Translations under genes and position numbers: made by a program
The notes under the pieces: model-generated
What the model was told of the DNA's origin: nothing
Seen by the model: the letters and a program-made list of their open reading frames with translations, nothing else
The model's database searches: none
Source: Corallococcus sp. NCRR
GTDB lineage: Bacteria; Myxococcota; Myxococcia; Myxococcales; Myxococcaceae
Direction of reading: 5' to 3'
Assembly: GCF_026965535.1 (NCBI RefSeq)
Contig: NZ_CP114039.1
Location: 6,386,001 to 6,450,000, forward strand
DNA: 64,000 nt
Shown: positions 46,812 to 56,896 of the stretch, piece after piece
Position numbering within the stretch: position 1 is the first letter of the stretch
Layout: each line of letters opens with the position of its first letter

Positions 46812-46859
46812 GCGGTGCCTCTTTTCCGTGCTGCTTCTTGAAGGTTGGGGAGATGTGTT

Positions 46860-47606
46860 TCAGCCGCCGACGAGCGCGTCGCGCAGGTTGCGTGGGTCCA
46901 ACGCGCGGATGGCCGACACCGTGCGCGCGTCCGGAAGGGAGGTGACGGGCAGGGCGTCCGGCACCGCGAACTCGAAGCCGGTCCGCTCGGCGATGCCGTC
47001 CACCGTGGCCCACGGATGACGCGCCAGGAGCCGCGCCCCACGAGGCCCGCCCAGCTCATACGTGCCCAGGTCGGAGATGAGCCGCACCGGACGGCTGGGG
47101 TCGCGTGTCGTGGCGACCTGGACCTGGGGGACCAGGTTGCGGCGCGACTGCCGGGGCACCAGCAGCACCGGGTTCTTCACCCACTGGCGCAAGGTCGCCG
47201 CGCCCGCCACGCCGGGGAACTTGGTGCGCGGCTTGTCCAGGCTGCCGGACGCCGTCATGTTGGTGCGGCCCGCCGGGTCCACCTCCGCCGCGCCAAAGAA
47301 GACCGTGTCCACCCGGCCGCGCCGCGCGTGGTCGAACAGGTCCGCGATGCTCACCTCCGCGGAGCGGCCGTCCAGGTAGCGCAGGTCCTCGGACGAGGGG
47401 AACAGCTCCGGCAGCGCCGGATCCAACGAACCGACGCACGCCAGATACGTCAGCCCCGGCGCATGCGTGGCCCGGGCCACCGCGATGGCCAGGATGACCA
47501 GCGGCGACGCCACACCCGTGGCCACCACCGATCCGTCCTCGATTTCCCGCGCCAGCAGCGACACCACCGTCTCCGCGGGCGTCGCGTCCACCGTCGTCGT
47601 CGTCAT
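46860..47606 (-). CDS. aibB: AibB, beta subunit of 3-methylglutaconyl-CoA decarboxylase
   Basis: 248 residues of the family I CoA-transferase (glutaconate CoA-transferase beta) fold. Where true CoA-transferases have a catalytic Glu, the corresponding strand here reads LTYLACVGSLDP with Cys57; in M. xanthus AibB I recall a Cys at position 56 proposed to take part in decarboxylation. With AibA it should convert 3-methylglutaconyl-CoA to 3,3-dimethylacrylyl-CoA. Its start overlaps the aibA stop by 4 bp, which fits a tight heteromeric complex. Glycine-rich FFGAAEVDPAGRTNMTASGS near residue 105 is typical of the family. Confidence 0.9.
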   Translation of the reverse strand: MTTTTVDATPAETVVSLLAREIEDGSVVATGVASPLVILAIAVARATHAPGLTYLACVGSLDPALPELFPSSEDLRYLDGRSAEVSIADLFDHARRGRVDTVFFGAAEVDPAGRTNMTASGSLDKPRTKFPGVAGAATLRQWVKNPVLLVPRQSRRNLVPQVQVATTRDPSRPVRLISDLGTYELGGPRGARLLARHPWATVDGIAERTGFEFAVPDALPVTSLPDARTVSAIRALDPRNLRDALVGG

Positions 47607-48403
47607 GCCGCGCTCCGCGTCGCGCGCAGCGACATGAGGAAGCCCTTCGCGTCGCCCGCATCCGCCGCGGCCAGGTAGGCCGCGAGCATCGCGTCGTCAT
47701 GCGGGTACTGACCCAGGCAGCCCGTGGGCAGCGCGCCGCCGGGGGCGAGCACCACGCGCTCCACCTGGAACGCAGGGATGGTGACGCGCGACAGCTTCGG
47801 CACGCGCTCCTCCACCGTGGCGATGATCCGCTTCGCCGCGCCCGCGACGAGCAGGTCTGTGGTGGGGTCTTCGATGAGCAGGTTGCCCTTGTCGTCCGCG
47901 GCCCGCGCGTGGATGAGCGCGACGTCCGGGTAGTACGCGGGCTCCACCGGCACGCGGCGGCCCGTGAACGGATCCTCCACCGTACGCGGCGCGTCCACCT
48001 CCGCCAGCTCCGACACGTCCGCGTCCGGCGCGGGGATGAAGGGCAGCCCCATGGACGCCGCGCGCAGCCGCTGCACCACGCGGTAGCCGTCGTGCTCGCG
48101 CCACTCGATGTCGCCCGCCTCGATGGCCCGCTTGAGGCAGGGCAGGGGGCGCACTCGGTTCTCCAGCACGAGCGCGCCGAAGGGCAGCTCCACGCGCTTC
48201 AAGCACCCGCCCGCCACCAGGAACTCCGCCGGCAGCGGGTTGGGCAGGGAGATGAGCTGGAGGCCGCGCTTCTCCTGCGCCACCAGCTCCAGCACCAGCG
48301 CCATGGGCGCGCGGCCCAGCATGAACCCGCCGGCCGCGAGCGACGCGCCGTCCGGGATGGAGGCCACCGCCTCCGACAGGGAACTCCAACGGGCGCGGTT
48401 CAC
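47603..48403 (-). CDS. aibA: AibA, alpha subunit of 3-methylglutaconyl-CoA decarboxylase
   Basis: 266 residues of the CoA-transferase alpha fold. The N-terminal SIPDGASLAAGGFMLGRAPMAL carries the glycine-rich oxyanion loop typical of glutaconate CoA-transferase alpha subunits, and PDVALIHARAADDKGNLLIE is the conserved central strand. Together with AibB it forms a decarboxylase in the leucine-independent isovaleryl-CoA pathway. Start GTG 48403 overlaps the aibR stop by 4 bp; the stop overlaps aibB by 4 bp. The whole set aibR-A-B is therefore one translationally coupled block. Confidence 0.9.
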   Translation of the reverse strand: MNRARWSSLSEAVASIPDGASLAAGGFMLGRAPMALVLELVAQEKRGLQLISLPNPLPAEFLVAGGCLKRVELPFGALVLENRVRPLPCLKRAIEAGDIEWREHDGYRVVQRLRAASMGLPFIPAPDADVSELAEVDAPRTVEDPFTGRRVPVEPAYYPDVALIHARAADDKGNLLIEDPTTDLLVAGAAKRIIATVEERVPKLSRVTIPAFQVERVVLAPGGALPTGCLGQYPHDDAMLAAYLAAADAGDAKGFLMSLRATRSAA

Positions 48404-49083
48404 TGGGGCTCTCCTCCAGAACCAGCGCGCGGCACCATGCGCAGCGCGGGCGCGTCTTCAGACGACGGGGCCGGAGCGCTCACGGCCGGAGCGGCGGAGG
48501 GAAAGAGCAGCTCCACCATGCCGTCGGCGATCTGCTCCTCGGTGAGGCGCCCGTCCGGCTTGAACCACTTGTAGACCCAGAGGATCATCCCCAGGAACGA
48601 GAAGGCCGCGACGGTGGGGTCCACCACGCCGCGCAGGCGGCCCAGGCGGTTGGCCTCCGCGAACGAGTCCTCCAGGAACTTCACGTACCGCTTCTTGCGC
48701 CGGTCGATGTACTCGCGCGCTTCACCGGTGAGCGTGGCGTGCTCGTGGAGGATGATGATGACCTCCTTGCTGCGGCCGCTCGTCACCAGGTGGATGTTCT
48801 GCCGCATGCACTGGCGCAGCCGCTCCACCGGATCCGCCACGTCCTGCACGGGCGCGAGGACCTGCTCCTCGAACACGTCCATGCCGTAGTTCATGATGGC
48901 GAAGAGCAACTGCTCCTTGTTCTGGATGTGGTGGTAGAGCCCCGCCTTGGTCATCCGGCACGCGGCGGCGATCTCCTGCATCGACGTGCCCTCGTAGCCG
49001 CGCTCGCAGATGAGCCGCGCCGCCGTCTCCAGGATGGTCCGGTACCGCTCGCCCTCGTCCGGTTTGCGCCCCGTGGGTGTCAT
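48400..49083 (-). CDS. aibR: AibR, TetR-family regulator of the isovaleryl-CoA operon
   Basis: 227 residues. The N-terminal TetR helix-turn-helix is clear (TILETAARLICERGYEGTSMQEIAAACRMTKAGLYHHIQNKEQLLFAIM, cited here by its ends: residues ~15-63). The C-terminal ligand domain should bind isovaleryl-CoA, as reported for M. xanthus AibR. Start: ATG 49083 with AGGGAAGG about 6 nt upstream. An in-frame GTG at 49131 would put the coding sequence on top of the operator palindrome and add a tail foreign to TetR proteins, so it was rejected. First gene of the Aib operon, hence autoregulated in all likelihood. Confidence 0.92.
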   Translation of the reverse strand: MTPTGRKPDEGERYRTILETAARLICERGYEGTSMQEIAAACRMTKAGLYHHIQNKEQLLFAIMNYGMDVFEEQVLAPVQDVADPVERLRQCMRQNIHLVTSGRSKEVIIILHEHATLTGEAREYIDRRKKRYVKFLEDSFAEANRLGRLRGVVDPTVAAFSFLGMILWVYKWFKPDGRLTEEQIADGMVELLFPSAAPAVSAPAPSSEDAPALRMVPRAGSGGEPQ

Positions 49084-49129
49084 GCGTGCCTTCCCTTGCC
49101 GGCCTGCCTGCTGTCGCCGGGCTGGAACC

Positions 49130-49147
49130 ACCTACCGACCGGTAGGT
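49130..49147. promoter_or_regulatory. AibR operator-like palindrome, copy 1
   Basis: ACCTACCGACCGGTAGGT, an 18-bp palindrome apart from the two central bases. It lies 47 bp upstream of the aibR start. It matches the length and symmetry expected of a TetR-family operator. An identical second copy follows 24 bp further away. Confidence 0.8.
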
Positions 49148-49153
49148 CACTTC

Positions 49154-49171
49154 ACCTACCGACCGGTAGGT
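49154..49171. promoter_or_regulatory. AibR operator-like palindrome, copy 2
   Basis: A perfect second copy of the 18-bp sequence at 49130-49147, 24 bp centre to centre and separated by CACTTC. Two sites just over two helical turns apart suggest two AibR dimers bound on the same face. The site lies between aibR and the divergent histidine-kinase gene, so an effect on both directions cannot be excluded. Confidence 0.8.
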
Positions 49172-49282
49172 AGCACTCCGCGACGCGGGCCGTCAACGGG
49201 CAAGTACCCGAGAGCAGGTGGGATAAAAGCTTTTGGAAACAAGGACTTGGGCCCACCCAACGGGTTAGGTTGGGGGCCCCTC
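49172..49282. promoter_or_regulatory. Gap before the histidine kinase gene
   Basis: 111 bp between the operator pair and ATG 49283, without a gene. It includes an AT-rich stretch with AAAAGCTTTT near 49226-49235, which is the probable promoter area of the two-component operon. The ribosome site is poor (GGGGGCCCCTC directly before ATG). Confidence 0.35.
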
Positions 49283-51392
49283 ATGCGGTCCACCCTCCTG
49301 CCCATCCTCCTCTTGTGCGCCGCGCTGGCGAGCGTGGGGGTGGGGGTCTGGACGCTCGTGAAGCGCAGCCGGACGACCCTGGTGGAGCAGTTCGCGGGGG
49401 ACCGGCAGAAGCAACTGGACGAGGCGGTGGGCGGCGTCACGGACTCGCTGGAGGAGGTGGGCAAGAACCTGCGCTTCGCCGGCGAGCTGATGTCCCAACC
49501 GGGGAGCCTGGCGGAGCACCGGCGGGAGCTGCGCGCGCTGCTGGAGGCGGTGGGCCAGTACAAGGCCATCGCGGCGTATGACGGCGACGGCGCGGAGCGG
49601 CTCCTGTTGTTGGACCGCAAGCCGGACCCGCAGGTGACGCGCGAGGGGCTGGTGGCGGAGATGGCCGGCACGGCGCGCCGCGCGCTCTTGCGTCCTCCGG
49701 GCGACCTCACCACGTCACCCATCCTGGACGCGGCCAACGGTGGCTGGCTGCGCATCCTGGCCACGGCGCTGCCCGCGACGGACGGCAAGCCCGAGGGCGC
49801 GGTGGCGGTGCTGGTGGACACGGAGTCGTTCTTCGCGCCGCTGCGCATCGTCACGTCGGACCTGGAGGCGCGGATGCTGCTCGTGGGCACGCATGGCCAG
49901 CCCACGCCCGCCAGCGACCCGGCCCTGGCGGAGTGGTTCGGCCGCGCGAGCCAGAAGGACTCGGGCGTGCCGGGCTTCGCGTTCCTCGTGTCGCGGCTGA
50001 AGGCCGGTGCGCGCGGCATGCTGCCCCTGTCCGAACAGGAGGCGGAGCGGCTGGGGCTGGGGCGCGCGGAGGTGGTGGCCGTCTACACGCCCATCCGCAT
50101 GCGCGGCGGCAGCCACTGGGCGGTGGCGACGCTGGTGTCCACCGCGGCGCTGCGTTCGCACGAGCAGTCGCTGGTGGTGCGGCTGTTGGGCGCGGGCGCG
50201 CTGGTGGCGTTCTTCCTGGTGGCCTTCGCGGTGTACGTGGTGCTGGCGCGGCGCAGAGCGGTGGCGCTGACGGAGAGCCGCCGGCACGCGGCCCAGCTCG
50301 CCGCGCTCCATGACCGGACGCGGAAGATATTGGACCACCTGCCCACGGGCGTGCTCGCGCTGACGGAGGACGGGCGGATCAGCGCCGTCAACCAGGCCCT
50401 GCGCTCGCGCGTGCCCGGCAACGTGACGGGCGCGCCGCTGGCCTCCGCGTTCCCTGGTGCGGCGGCGCCGGTGGTGGAGCGGCTGTCCGCGCTGGTGGCG
50501 TCCGCGCGGCAGGAGGACCGGCCGCTGAGCCTGCTGGGCGAACCGCTGGCGCTCTTCGGAGAGGAAGGCACGTACAACCTGCACGCGGTGCCGCTGACCG
50601 CGGAGGACCCGAAGGAGGAGACGCGAGCGCTCCTGGTGGTGGAGGACCTGAGCGACGTGCGCGCGCTGGAGACGCAGTTGCTCCGCGCGGAGAAGCTGGC
50701 CACGGTGGGCGTGCTGGCGGCGGGCATCGCGCATGAAATCGGCACGCCGCTGGGCGTGGTGCGCGGCCGGGCGGAGTACGTGCAGAGCAAGCTGGGGCCC
50801 TCGCATCCGCAAGGGCCGGGGCTGGGCGTCATCGTCGAGCAGATCGACCGCGTGAGCCGCACGCTGCGCCAGTTGCTGGACTTCTCCCGCCTGCAACCGG
50901 CGATGGTGCGGCCGGTGGCGCTGGGGCCGATCGTCCGGAGCGTGCACGAGCTGTTGCAGGTGGAGGCGGAGCGGCGGCGGGTGAGCTTGAGCGTGGACGT
51001 GCCGGAGTCCGTGCCGTCACTGGCGGCGGACGCGGATCAGCTCCAGCAGGTGCTCATCAACCTGGCGCTCAACGCGTGCGACGCATGCAGCGAGGGCGGG
51101 AAGGTGGAGGTCTCCGCCTCCGCGCTGGCGGGCCCGGAGGAGGGCACGTGGGGCCTGGTCGCGCTCACCGTGCGTGACGACGGGTGCGGGATTCCCAAGG
51201 AGCGCCTCAACCAGGTGTTCGATCCGTTCTTCACGACGAAGAAGCGCGGGCAGGGCACGGGGCTGGGGTTGACGATGGTGGCCCACGTCGTGCGCAACCA
51301 CGGCGGACGGGTGGAGCTGGAGAGCACGCCGGGGCAGGGCACCCGCGTCACCGTGCTGTGGCCGGTGGCCCGCGCTGTCCCAGAGGAACGAA

Positions 51393-51415
<23 letters not shown>
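49283..51415 (+). CDS. NtrB-like membrane sensor histidine kinase
   Basis: 710 residues. A membrane helix at ~5-26, an extracytoplasmic sensor region of about 270 residues, a second helix at ~300-322, a short HAMP-like/PAS region (~330-455, ILDHLPTGVLALTEDGRISAVN), then the kinase core: H-box with phospho-acceptor His484 in GIAHEIGTPLG, N-box LINLALNACDA, G1 box VRDDGCGIP, F box DPFFTTKKRGQGTGLGL, and G3 near the end. HExGTPL is the signature of the NtrB/AtoS-like class that partners sigma-54 activators, and such an activator follows with a 23-bp overlap. The start ATG 49283 gives a proper N-terminal membrane anchor; upstream in-frame codons would bury it. The signal is unknown. Confidence 0.93.
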
Positions 51416-52763
<1,348 letters not shown>

Positions 52764-52890
52764 GCGCGCCGCGCCAGGGGGCGTGGCAATGCGCCACGGG
52801 GGGCTGGCGGATTGCCACGGTCCAGGGGTGATCACTCGGGAGCCCCGGGGGACGGTGGTTCCGGCATGTAGCTTGCTGTGACGTGGGGCC

Positions 52891-53256
52891 GTGGTGTCCC
52901 TGCGCACAACCCGGGCCTTGCTGCTCGGTGCGGATGAGTCCCTGGCCTCGCTGCTGGCGGACGTGCTGGGCGACCTGGGCATCGCCCTGTTCCTGGACGC
53001 GGGGGACGCGGCCCGGCCGGACCTGGTGCTGGCGCACGTGGAGCGCGGGGAGGCCATCCTCCCGGTGCTGACGCATGCGCGTCACTGCGCCGCCACCGCG
53101 CCCGTCGTCATCCTGCTGCCCTTCGCGGACGAGCGCCTGGTGTCCCGAGCCCTGTGTCAGGGGGCCCGGGCATGTTTCGCGCTGGGCCGCCCTCTCGATG
53201 AGCTTCGCGCCCTCCTGCGCTCGCACTTTCCTCTGTTGGAGACCACCCATGGGTGA
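52891..53256 (+). CDS. Receiver-fold-like protein lacking the phospho-acceptor
   Basis: 121 residues from GTG 52891. The pattern of strands and helices (RALLLGADESLASLLADVLGDL, DLVLAHVERG, APVVILLPFADE, GARACFALGRPLDELRALL) follows a CheY-like receiver, with the C-terminal GAxxxxxKP region present as GARACFALGRP, lacking Lys. The expected phospho-acceptor position reads LVLAHVE, with no Asp. It thus looks like a phosphorylation-independent receiver domain, perhaps binding a partner of the NtrB/NtrC pair just upstream. The stop overlaps the next gene by 8 bp. Could also be a fragment of a larger regulator. Confidence 0.65.
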   Translation: MVSLRTTRALLLGADESLASLLADVLGDLGIALFLDAGDAARPDLVLAHVERGEAILPVLTHARHCAATAPVVILLPFADERLVSRALCQGARACFALGRPLDELRALLRSHFPLLETTHG

Positions 53257-53758
53257 ACCGATGGCCGTCGTCACCGCGCTGCGCCCCGTTGTCCCCCTGC
53301 GTGAAGTGGAGCGCCGCCCGGTGACCGCACCGGAGCCGGTGTCCGACACGGGGGAGACCTCCCTTTTCCAGGCCGGCCAGGTCCACGTCACCGCCGAGCG
53401 GCTCGTCGTGGGCGGCCAGAGCTGGGCGCTGCGCGACGTGCAACAGGTGGAGACCGCGCGCCGCACCCCGAAGGTGTGGCCCTACCTGCTCGCGGTGGGG
53501 CTGGCCGCTGCGCTGGGGCTGCCGCTGTTGTCCTGGCTGTCCGTCAGCGTGTCGGCCCTGAAGGGCGCGTTCGAGGCGGGGCTCGTCGTCACCGCCCTGG
53601 GCCTCTTCGCGTCCATGGCCGCGCTGCTCGTGGTGGAGGACACCCACTACCTGGTGCTGGGGCTGCCGGGCGGCTCGCGCCGAGTCTTCGGCAGCCACGA
53701 CGCCCAGCTCATCGCGCGGCTTGCGGGGACGGTGCGGGCCGCGTGTCAGCGGCCGTGA
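53249..53758 (+). CDS. DUF6232-like membrane protein
   Basis: 169 residues from ATG 53249. A short N-terminal cytoplasmic part leads into a strand-rich segment ([24 protein letters not shown], residues ~45-70), then two adjacent membrane helices (~78-100 and ~108-128), then a second strand-rich segment ([19 protein letters not shown]). This layout fits the DUF6232 family, which I recognise by pattern only; function unknown. The start overlaps the preceding gene by 8 bp. Its last 50 bp overlap the convergent monooxygenase gene. Confidence 0.7.
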   Translation: MGEPMAVVTALRPVVPLREVERRPVTAPEPVSDTGETSLFQAGQVHVTAERLVVGGQSWALRDVQQVETARRTPKVWPYLLAVGLAAALGLPLLSWLSVSVSALKGAFEAGLVVTALGLFASMAALLVVEDTHYLVLGLPGGSRRVFGSHDAQLIARLAGTVRAACQRP

Positions 53759-54740
53759 GCTGCTCGCGCACCTGAGAGACGATCTCGAAGGAGCGCAGCC
53801 GCGCCGCGTGGTCGTAGATCTGCGCGGTCACCATCAGCTCGTCGGCCCCGGTCTGCTCGATGAGGGACTGGAGGCCTTCGCGCACGCTGTTCGGCGAGCC
53901 CACCACGGTGCACGCCAGCATGTGTTCGATCTCCGCCAGCTCCATCTCGTTGAGCTGACCGTCCAGGCTGTCCACCGGCGGCAGGAGCGGGCCCGGCCGG
54001 CCGCGGCGCAGGTTGAGGAAGGCCTGGAGCAGCGACGTGAAGAGGCGCTGCCCCTCCTTGTCCGTGTCCGCGGCGAAGACGTTCGCGCCAATCATCGCGT
54101 ACGGCTTCTGGAGCACGTCCGACGGGCGGAACTGCGTGCGGTACAGGTGCAGCGCGCTCATCATCTGCGCGGGCGCGAAGTGCGACGCGAACGCGAACGG
54201 CAGCCCCAGGGCCGCGGCAAGCTGCGCGCTGAAGGTGCTGGAGCCCAACAGCCACAGCGGCACGTGCAGGCCCGCGCCCGGCACCGCGCGCACGGCCTGC
54301 GTGGGCGTGGCCTCCTTGAAGTAGTTCTGCAGCTCCACCACGTCCTGCGGGAAGCTGTCCGCGCCGCCCAGTCCCCGGCGCAGGGCGGCGGAGGTGCGCT
54401 GATCCGTCCCCGGCGCGCGGCCCAGGCCCAGGTCGATGCGGCCGGGGTAGAGCGTCTCCAGCGTGCCGAACTGCTCCGCGATGATGAGCGGCGCGTGGTT
54501 GGGCAGCATGACGCCGCCCGCGCCCACGCGAATCGTCTTCGTGCCCCCCGCCACGTACCCGATGACCACCGACGTGGCCGCGCTGGCGATGCCCGTCATG
54601 TTGTGGTGTTCGGCCAGCCAGAAGCGCTTGTAGCCCAGGCTTTCCGCGTGGCGCGCCAGGTCCAGGCTGTTGCGGAGGGCCAGGCCGGCGTCGCCCCCGG
54701 AGATGACGGGGGACAGGTCGAGGACGGAGAAGGGGATCAT
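53709..54740 (-). CDS. LLM-class (luciferase-like) flavin-dependent oxidoreductase
   Basis: 343 residues from ATG 54740, preceded by GAGG about 9 nt upstream; an in-frame GTG at 54755 adds five residues. The bacterial-luciferase TIM-barrel family is clear: N-terminal [64 protein letters not shown], and a C-terminal [17 protein letters not shown]. This is the MsnO8/YhbW-like subgroup, which uses FMN or F420-type reduced flavin to oxidise an unknown substrate. Not obviously linked to neighbours. The 3' end overlaps the DUF6232-like gene tail to tail by 50 bp. Confidence 0.9.
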   Translation of the reverse strand: MIPFSVLDLSPVISGGDAGLALRNSLDLARHAESLGYKRFWLAEHHNMTGIASAATSVVIGYVAGGTKTIRVGAGGVMLPNHAPLIIAEQFGTLETLYPGRIDLGLGRAPGTDQRTSAALRRGLGGADSFPQDVVELQNYFKEATPTQAVRAVPGAGLHVPLWLLGSSTFSAQLAAALGLPFAFASHFAPAQMMSALHLYRTQFRPSDVLQKPYAMIGANVFAADTDKEGQRLFTSLLQAFLNLRRGRPGPLLPPVDSLDGQLNEMELAEIEHMLACTVVGSPNSVREGLQSLIEQTGADELMVTAQIYDHAARLRSFEIVSQVREQLTAADTRPAPSPQAAR

Positions 54741-54966
54741 CAGGGGGACCCTCACGCCACGGGGGGCGGAAAAGCCCTTCGATAGCCAGGGCCTTTGGGG
54801 TTTTCACGCCATTGACGCACCGCTCGGACGCTCGGGCCCTCCGGTCCGCCAGTCGGAGGCCATCCCACCCATCAGATTGGCTTGCCGCCGGGCGTGGGAA
54901 CCGCCGCCTACAAACCTGTCCGACAGTCGGACAGGTTTTCCGTCGGCCGCGCCCGTGGGGGCGGCT
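54741..54966. other. Gap upstream of the monooxygenase, holding a long perfect dyad
   Basis: 226 bp with no supported gene. It contains the inverted repeat listed at 54913-54937, and must carry the promoter of the monooxygenase gene on the minus strand. Nothing else was recognised. Confidence 0.4.
54913..54937. terminator. Perfect 12-bp inverted repeat (terminator or operator)
   Basis: AACCTGTCCGAC (54913-54924) and GTCGGACAGGTT (54926-54937), separated by a single base. It lies 30 bp after the stop of the minus-strand REC-GAF gene (54967) and about 170 bp before the monooxygenase start. As RNA on the minus strand it is a tight hairpin with little U-run; as DNA it is an excellent operator for a dimeric repressor. 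Both readings stay open. The one-base centre disfavours a stable RNA loop, since the inner pairs must open, and so slightly favours an operator. Confidence 0.55.
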
Positions 54967-56766
54967 TCAATCGCGCGCAGGCGTCGCCTTGCGCTCCGAC
55001 TTCGCCCGGACCAGCGCGGCGTGCGCCCGGTTCAGGGTGCCGTGCGGATCCTCCTCACCCAGGACCGTCACCGCGATGGACACGCGCGCGGGCTGGCCGG
55101 GGACGTCATGGAGCTGCTGGCGCGCGGCCTCCGCGCCCACGGCATCCGCTCCAGGCAGCGCGACCAGGAGGGTGTCCCCCGTCCAGCGCACCACGAAGCC
55201 CGGCGGAGGACAGAGGCCCTCCGCGGTCCGGGCCAGCTCCCGCAGCGCCGAGTCCCCCGCGTCGTAGCCGCGCGTGCGGTTGACGGTGCCCAGCTCCACC
55301 AGGTCCACCAGGAGCACGCTGAGGGGCAGGCCCTCCCGGCGGCAGCGGCCAATCTCCTTGGCCAGCCGCTCCTCGCCCTCGCGCCGGGTGTCCAGCCCCG
55401 TGAGCGCGTCGTGGCGCAACAGCCGCTCGCGTGTGCCCTTCAGGTCCGCCCCGATGCCCAGGTCCACCAACGACAGGAGCTGCGCGATGCCCCCGGGCAC
55501 CAAGAAGGGCCGCGCCACCCAGCGCACCACGCGCGGCCGGGGCCGCTCCAGCGACAGCGTCAGGTGCAGCCCGCGTGAGCTCTCCGCCGCCAGGTCCAAC
55601 TGCCGCAGCGTGCCGCCGGGGTCCGCCGTCAGGCTGGCGATGTGCTGGCACAGCGAATCGAAGGCCATGCCCGACAGCCGCTCCTCTGGCAGTCCCAGGA
55701 GCTCCGCCAGGGCCGCGTTGGCGGCGAAGGGCTTGCGGCCCGGCGCCACCACCAGCACGGGCACCTCCAGGGCGCTCACCGCCTCGCGCACCAGCGCCAG
55801 CGCCGCCGCCTCGGTGAGCACCGGCTCCGCCGCCCCCTGGGGACGCGGCAGGGCGGGGCGGGCCCGTCCCTGCGCCGCGGTGTGCTCCAGGTTCTCCGCC
55901 ACGCGGCCCGCCAGCTCCCGGAGCGCCGCCAGGTCCTCCGGGCCCAACATCAGCGGGCGCGTGTCGATGACGCACAGCGAGCCCAGCACTTCCCCCGTGG
56001 AGGTGATGAGCGGGGCGCCCGCGTAGCTGCCGACGATGCCGTCGCGCACCAGCGGGTTGTCGCGGAACACCGGGTGGCGCGTGGCGTCCGGCACCACCAG
56101 GGCCTCGCGGCCCTGCACCACGTGGTGGCAGAAGGCCCAGTCGCGCGGCGTGCCTCGGTCCTTCGCGAGCGCCGCGGGCAGCCCCACGTGCGCCTTGAAC
56201 CACTGCTTGTCTCCCAGCACCAGCGTCAGCAGCGCGACGGGCACGCCGAAGGCCTGCGCCACCTCCGCCACCAGGTCCTGGAGTTCCTTGTCGGGGAGGT
56301 CCGCGTCCACCAGCTTCAGCTCGTCGATGCGCGCGAGCCGCCGCTTCTCCTCGTCCGCGTTGAGCTCCAGCTGGCCATGGCCCGCGAGCTGGCCCGCGAG
56401 CGCGCGCCGCACGCCATCGCGCATCGCCTCCGGTCCCGCGCGCCGGCTGAGCAGCGAGTGGATGCCCAGCGCGTCCTTGAGCTGCCATGCGCGCACGCGC
56501 AGCTCGTCGAACGACGTCACCACCATCACCGCCGTGTGCCGCGCATCCGAGCGGCCCCGCAGCCACGCCAGCAGCGCGAAACCGTCCAGCCGGGGCAGCG
56601 CCAGGTCCGTCACCAGCAGCGTGGGCGAGCCGCGCAGGCGCATCAGCTCCTGGGCCTCCGCGCCATCTCGCGCCACCACGCCTTCCAATCCTTCTTGTTG
56701 CGCGAGCGCGAGCAGGCCCGCGGCACGGTGGCGATCCGGTTCGGCGATGAGGGCGTAGCGCGGCAT
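54967..56766 (-). CDS. REC-GAF-PAS protein with degenerate GGDEF domain
   Basis: 599 residues from ATG 56766 (MPRYALIAEP); earlier in-frame codons add low-quality sequence. Receiver domain ~1-120 with Asp in LLVTDLALPRLDG. GAF domain ~150-320 (WAFCHHVVQGREALVVPDA, GSYAGAPLITSTGEVLGSLCVID), typical of light/redox or small-molecule sensing GAFs. PAS-like region ~350-450. GGDEF-type domain ~460-599 starting at LLRHDALTGLDTRR. The catalytic GGDEF signature reads TGDTL (VRWTGDTLLVALP), so diguanylate cyclase activity is unlikely; it may bind a nucleotide or act as a scaffold. It follows the CHASE2 gene by 130 bp on the same strand. Confidence 0.88.
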   Translation of the reverse strand: MPRYALIAEPDRHRAAGLLALAQQEGLEGVVARDGAEAQELMRLRGSPTLLVTDLALPRLDGFALLAWLRGRSDARHTAVMVVTSFDELRVRAWQLKDALGIHSLLSRRAGPEAMRDGVRRALAGQLAGHGQLELNADEEKRRLARIDELKLVDADLPDKELQDLVAEVAQAFGVPVALLTLVLGDKQWFKAHVGLPAALAKDRGTPRDWAFCHHVVQGREALVVPDATRHPVFRDNPLVRDGIVGSYAGAPLITSTGEVLGSLCVIDTRPLMLGPEDLAALRELAGRVAENLEHTAAQGRARPALPRPQGAAEPVLTEAAALALVREAVSALEVPVLVVAPGRKPFAANAALAELLGLPEERLSGMAFDSLCQHIASLTADPGGTLRQLDLAAESSRGLHLTLSLERPRPRVVRWVARPFLVPGGIAQLLSLVDLGIGADLKGTRERLLRHDALTGLDTRREGEERLAKEIGRCRREGLPLSVLLVDLVELGTVNRTRGYDAGDSALRELARTAEGLCPPPGFVVRWTGDTLLVALPGADAVGAEAARQQLHDVPGQPARVSIAVTVLGEEDPHGTLNRAHAALVRAKSERKATPARD

Positions 56767-56896
56767 GTCGTTCCACTCATGCTGCCATGCGCCTCGCCGT
56801 TGCGTACCCTGGCCCTTTGTCCAGGTCAGGGCCGCTCGTCCATGGGCCGACGGTGCGAGGCGGCCTCGTGGATTTCCACGAGCGCCAACGCCCGCG

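Noticed and set aside
49084..49131. Upstream GTG start for aibR
   Set aside because: It would overlap the operator palindrome and add 16 residues foreign to TetR proteins; ATG 49083 has its own ribosome site.
54967..55450. Calling the protein a functional diguanylate cyclase
   Set aside because: The active-site signature reads TGDTL instead of GGDEF, so activity is unlikely.
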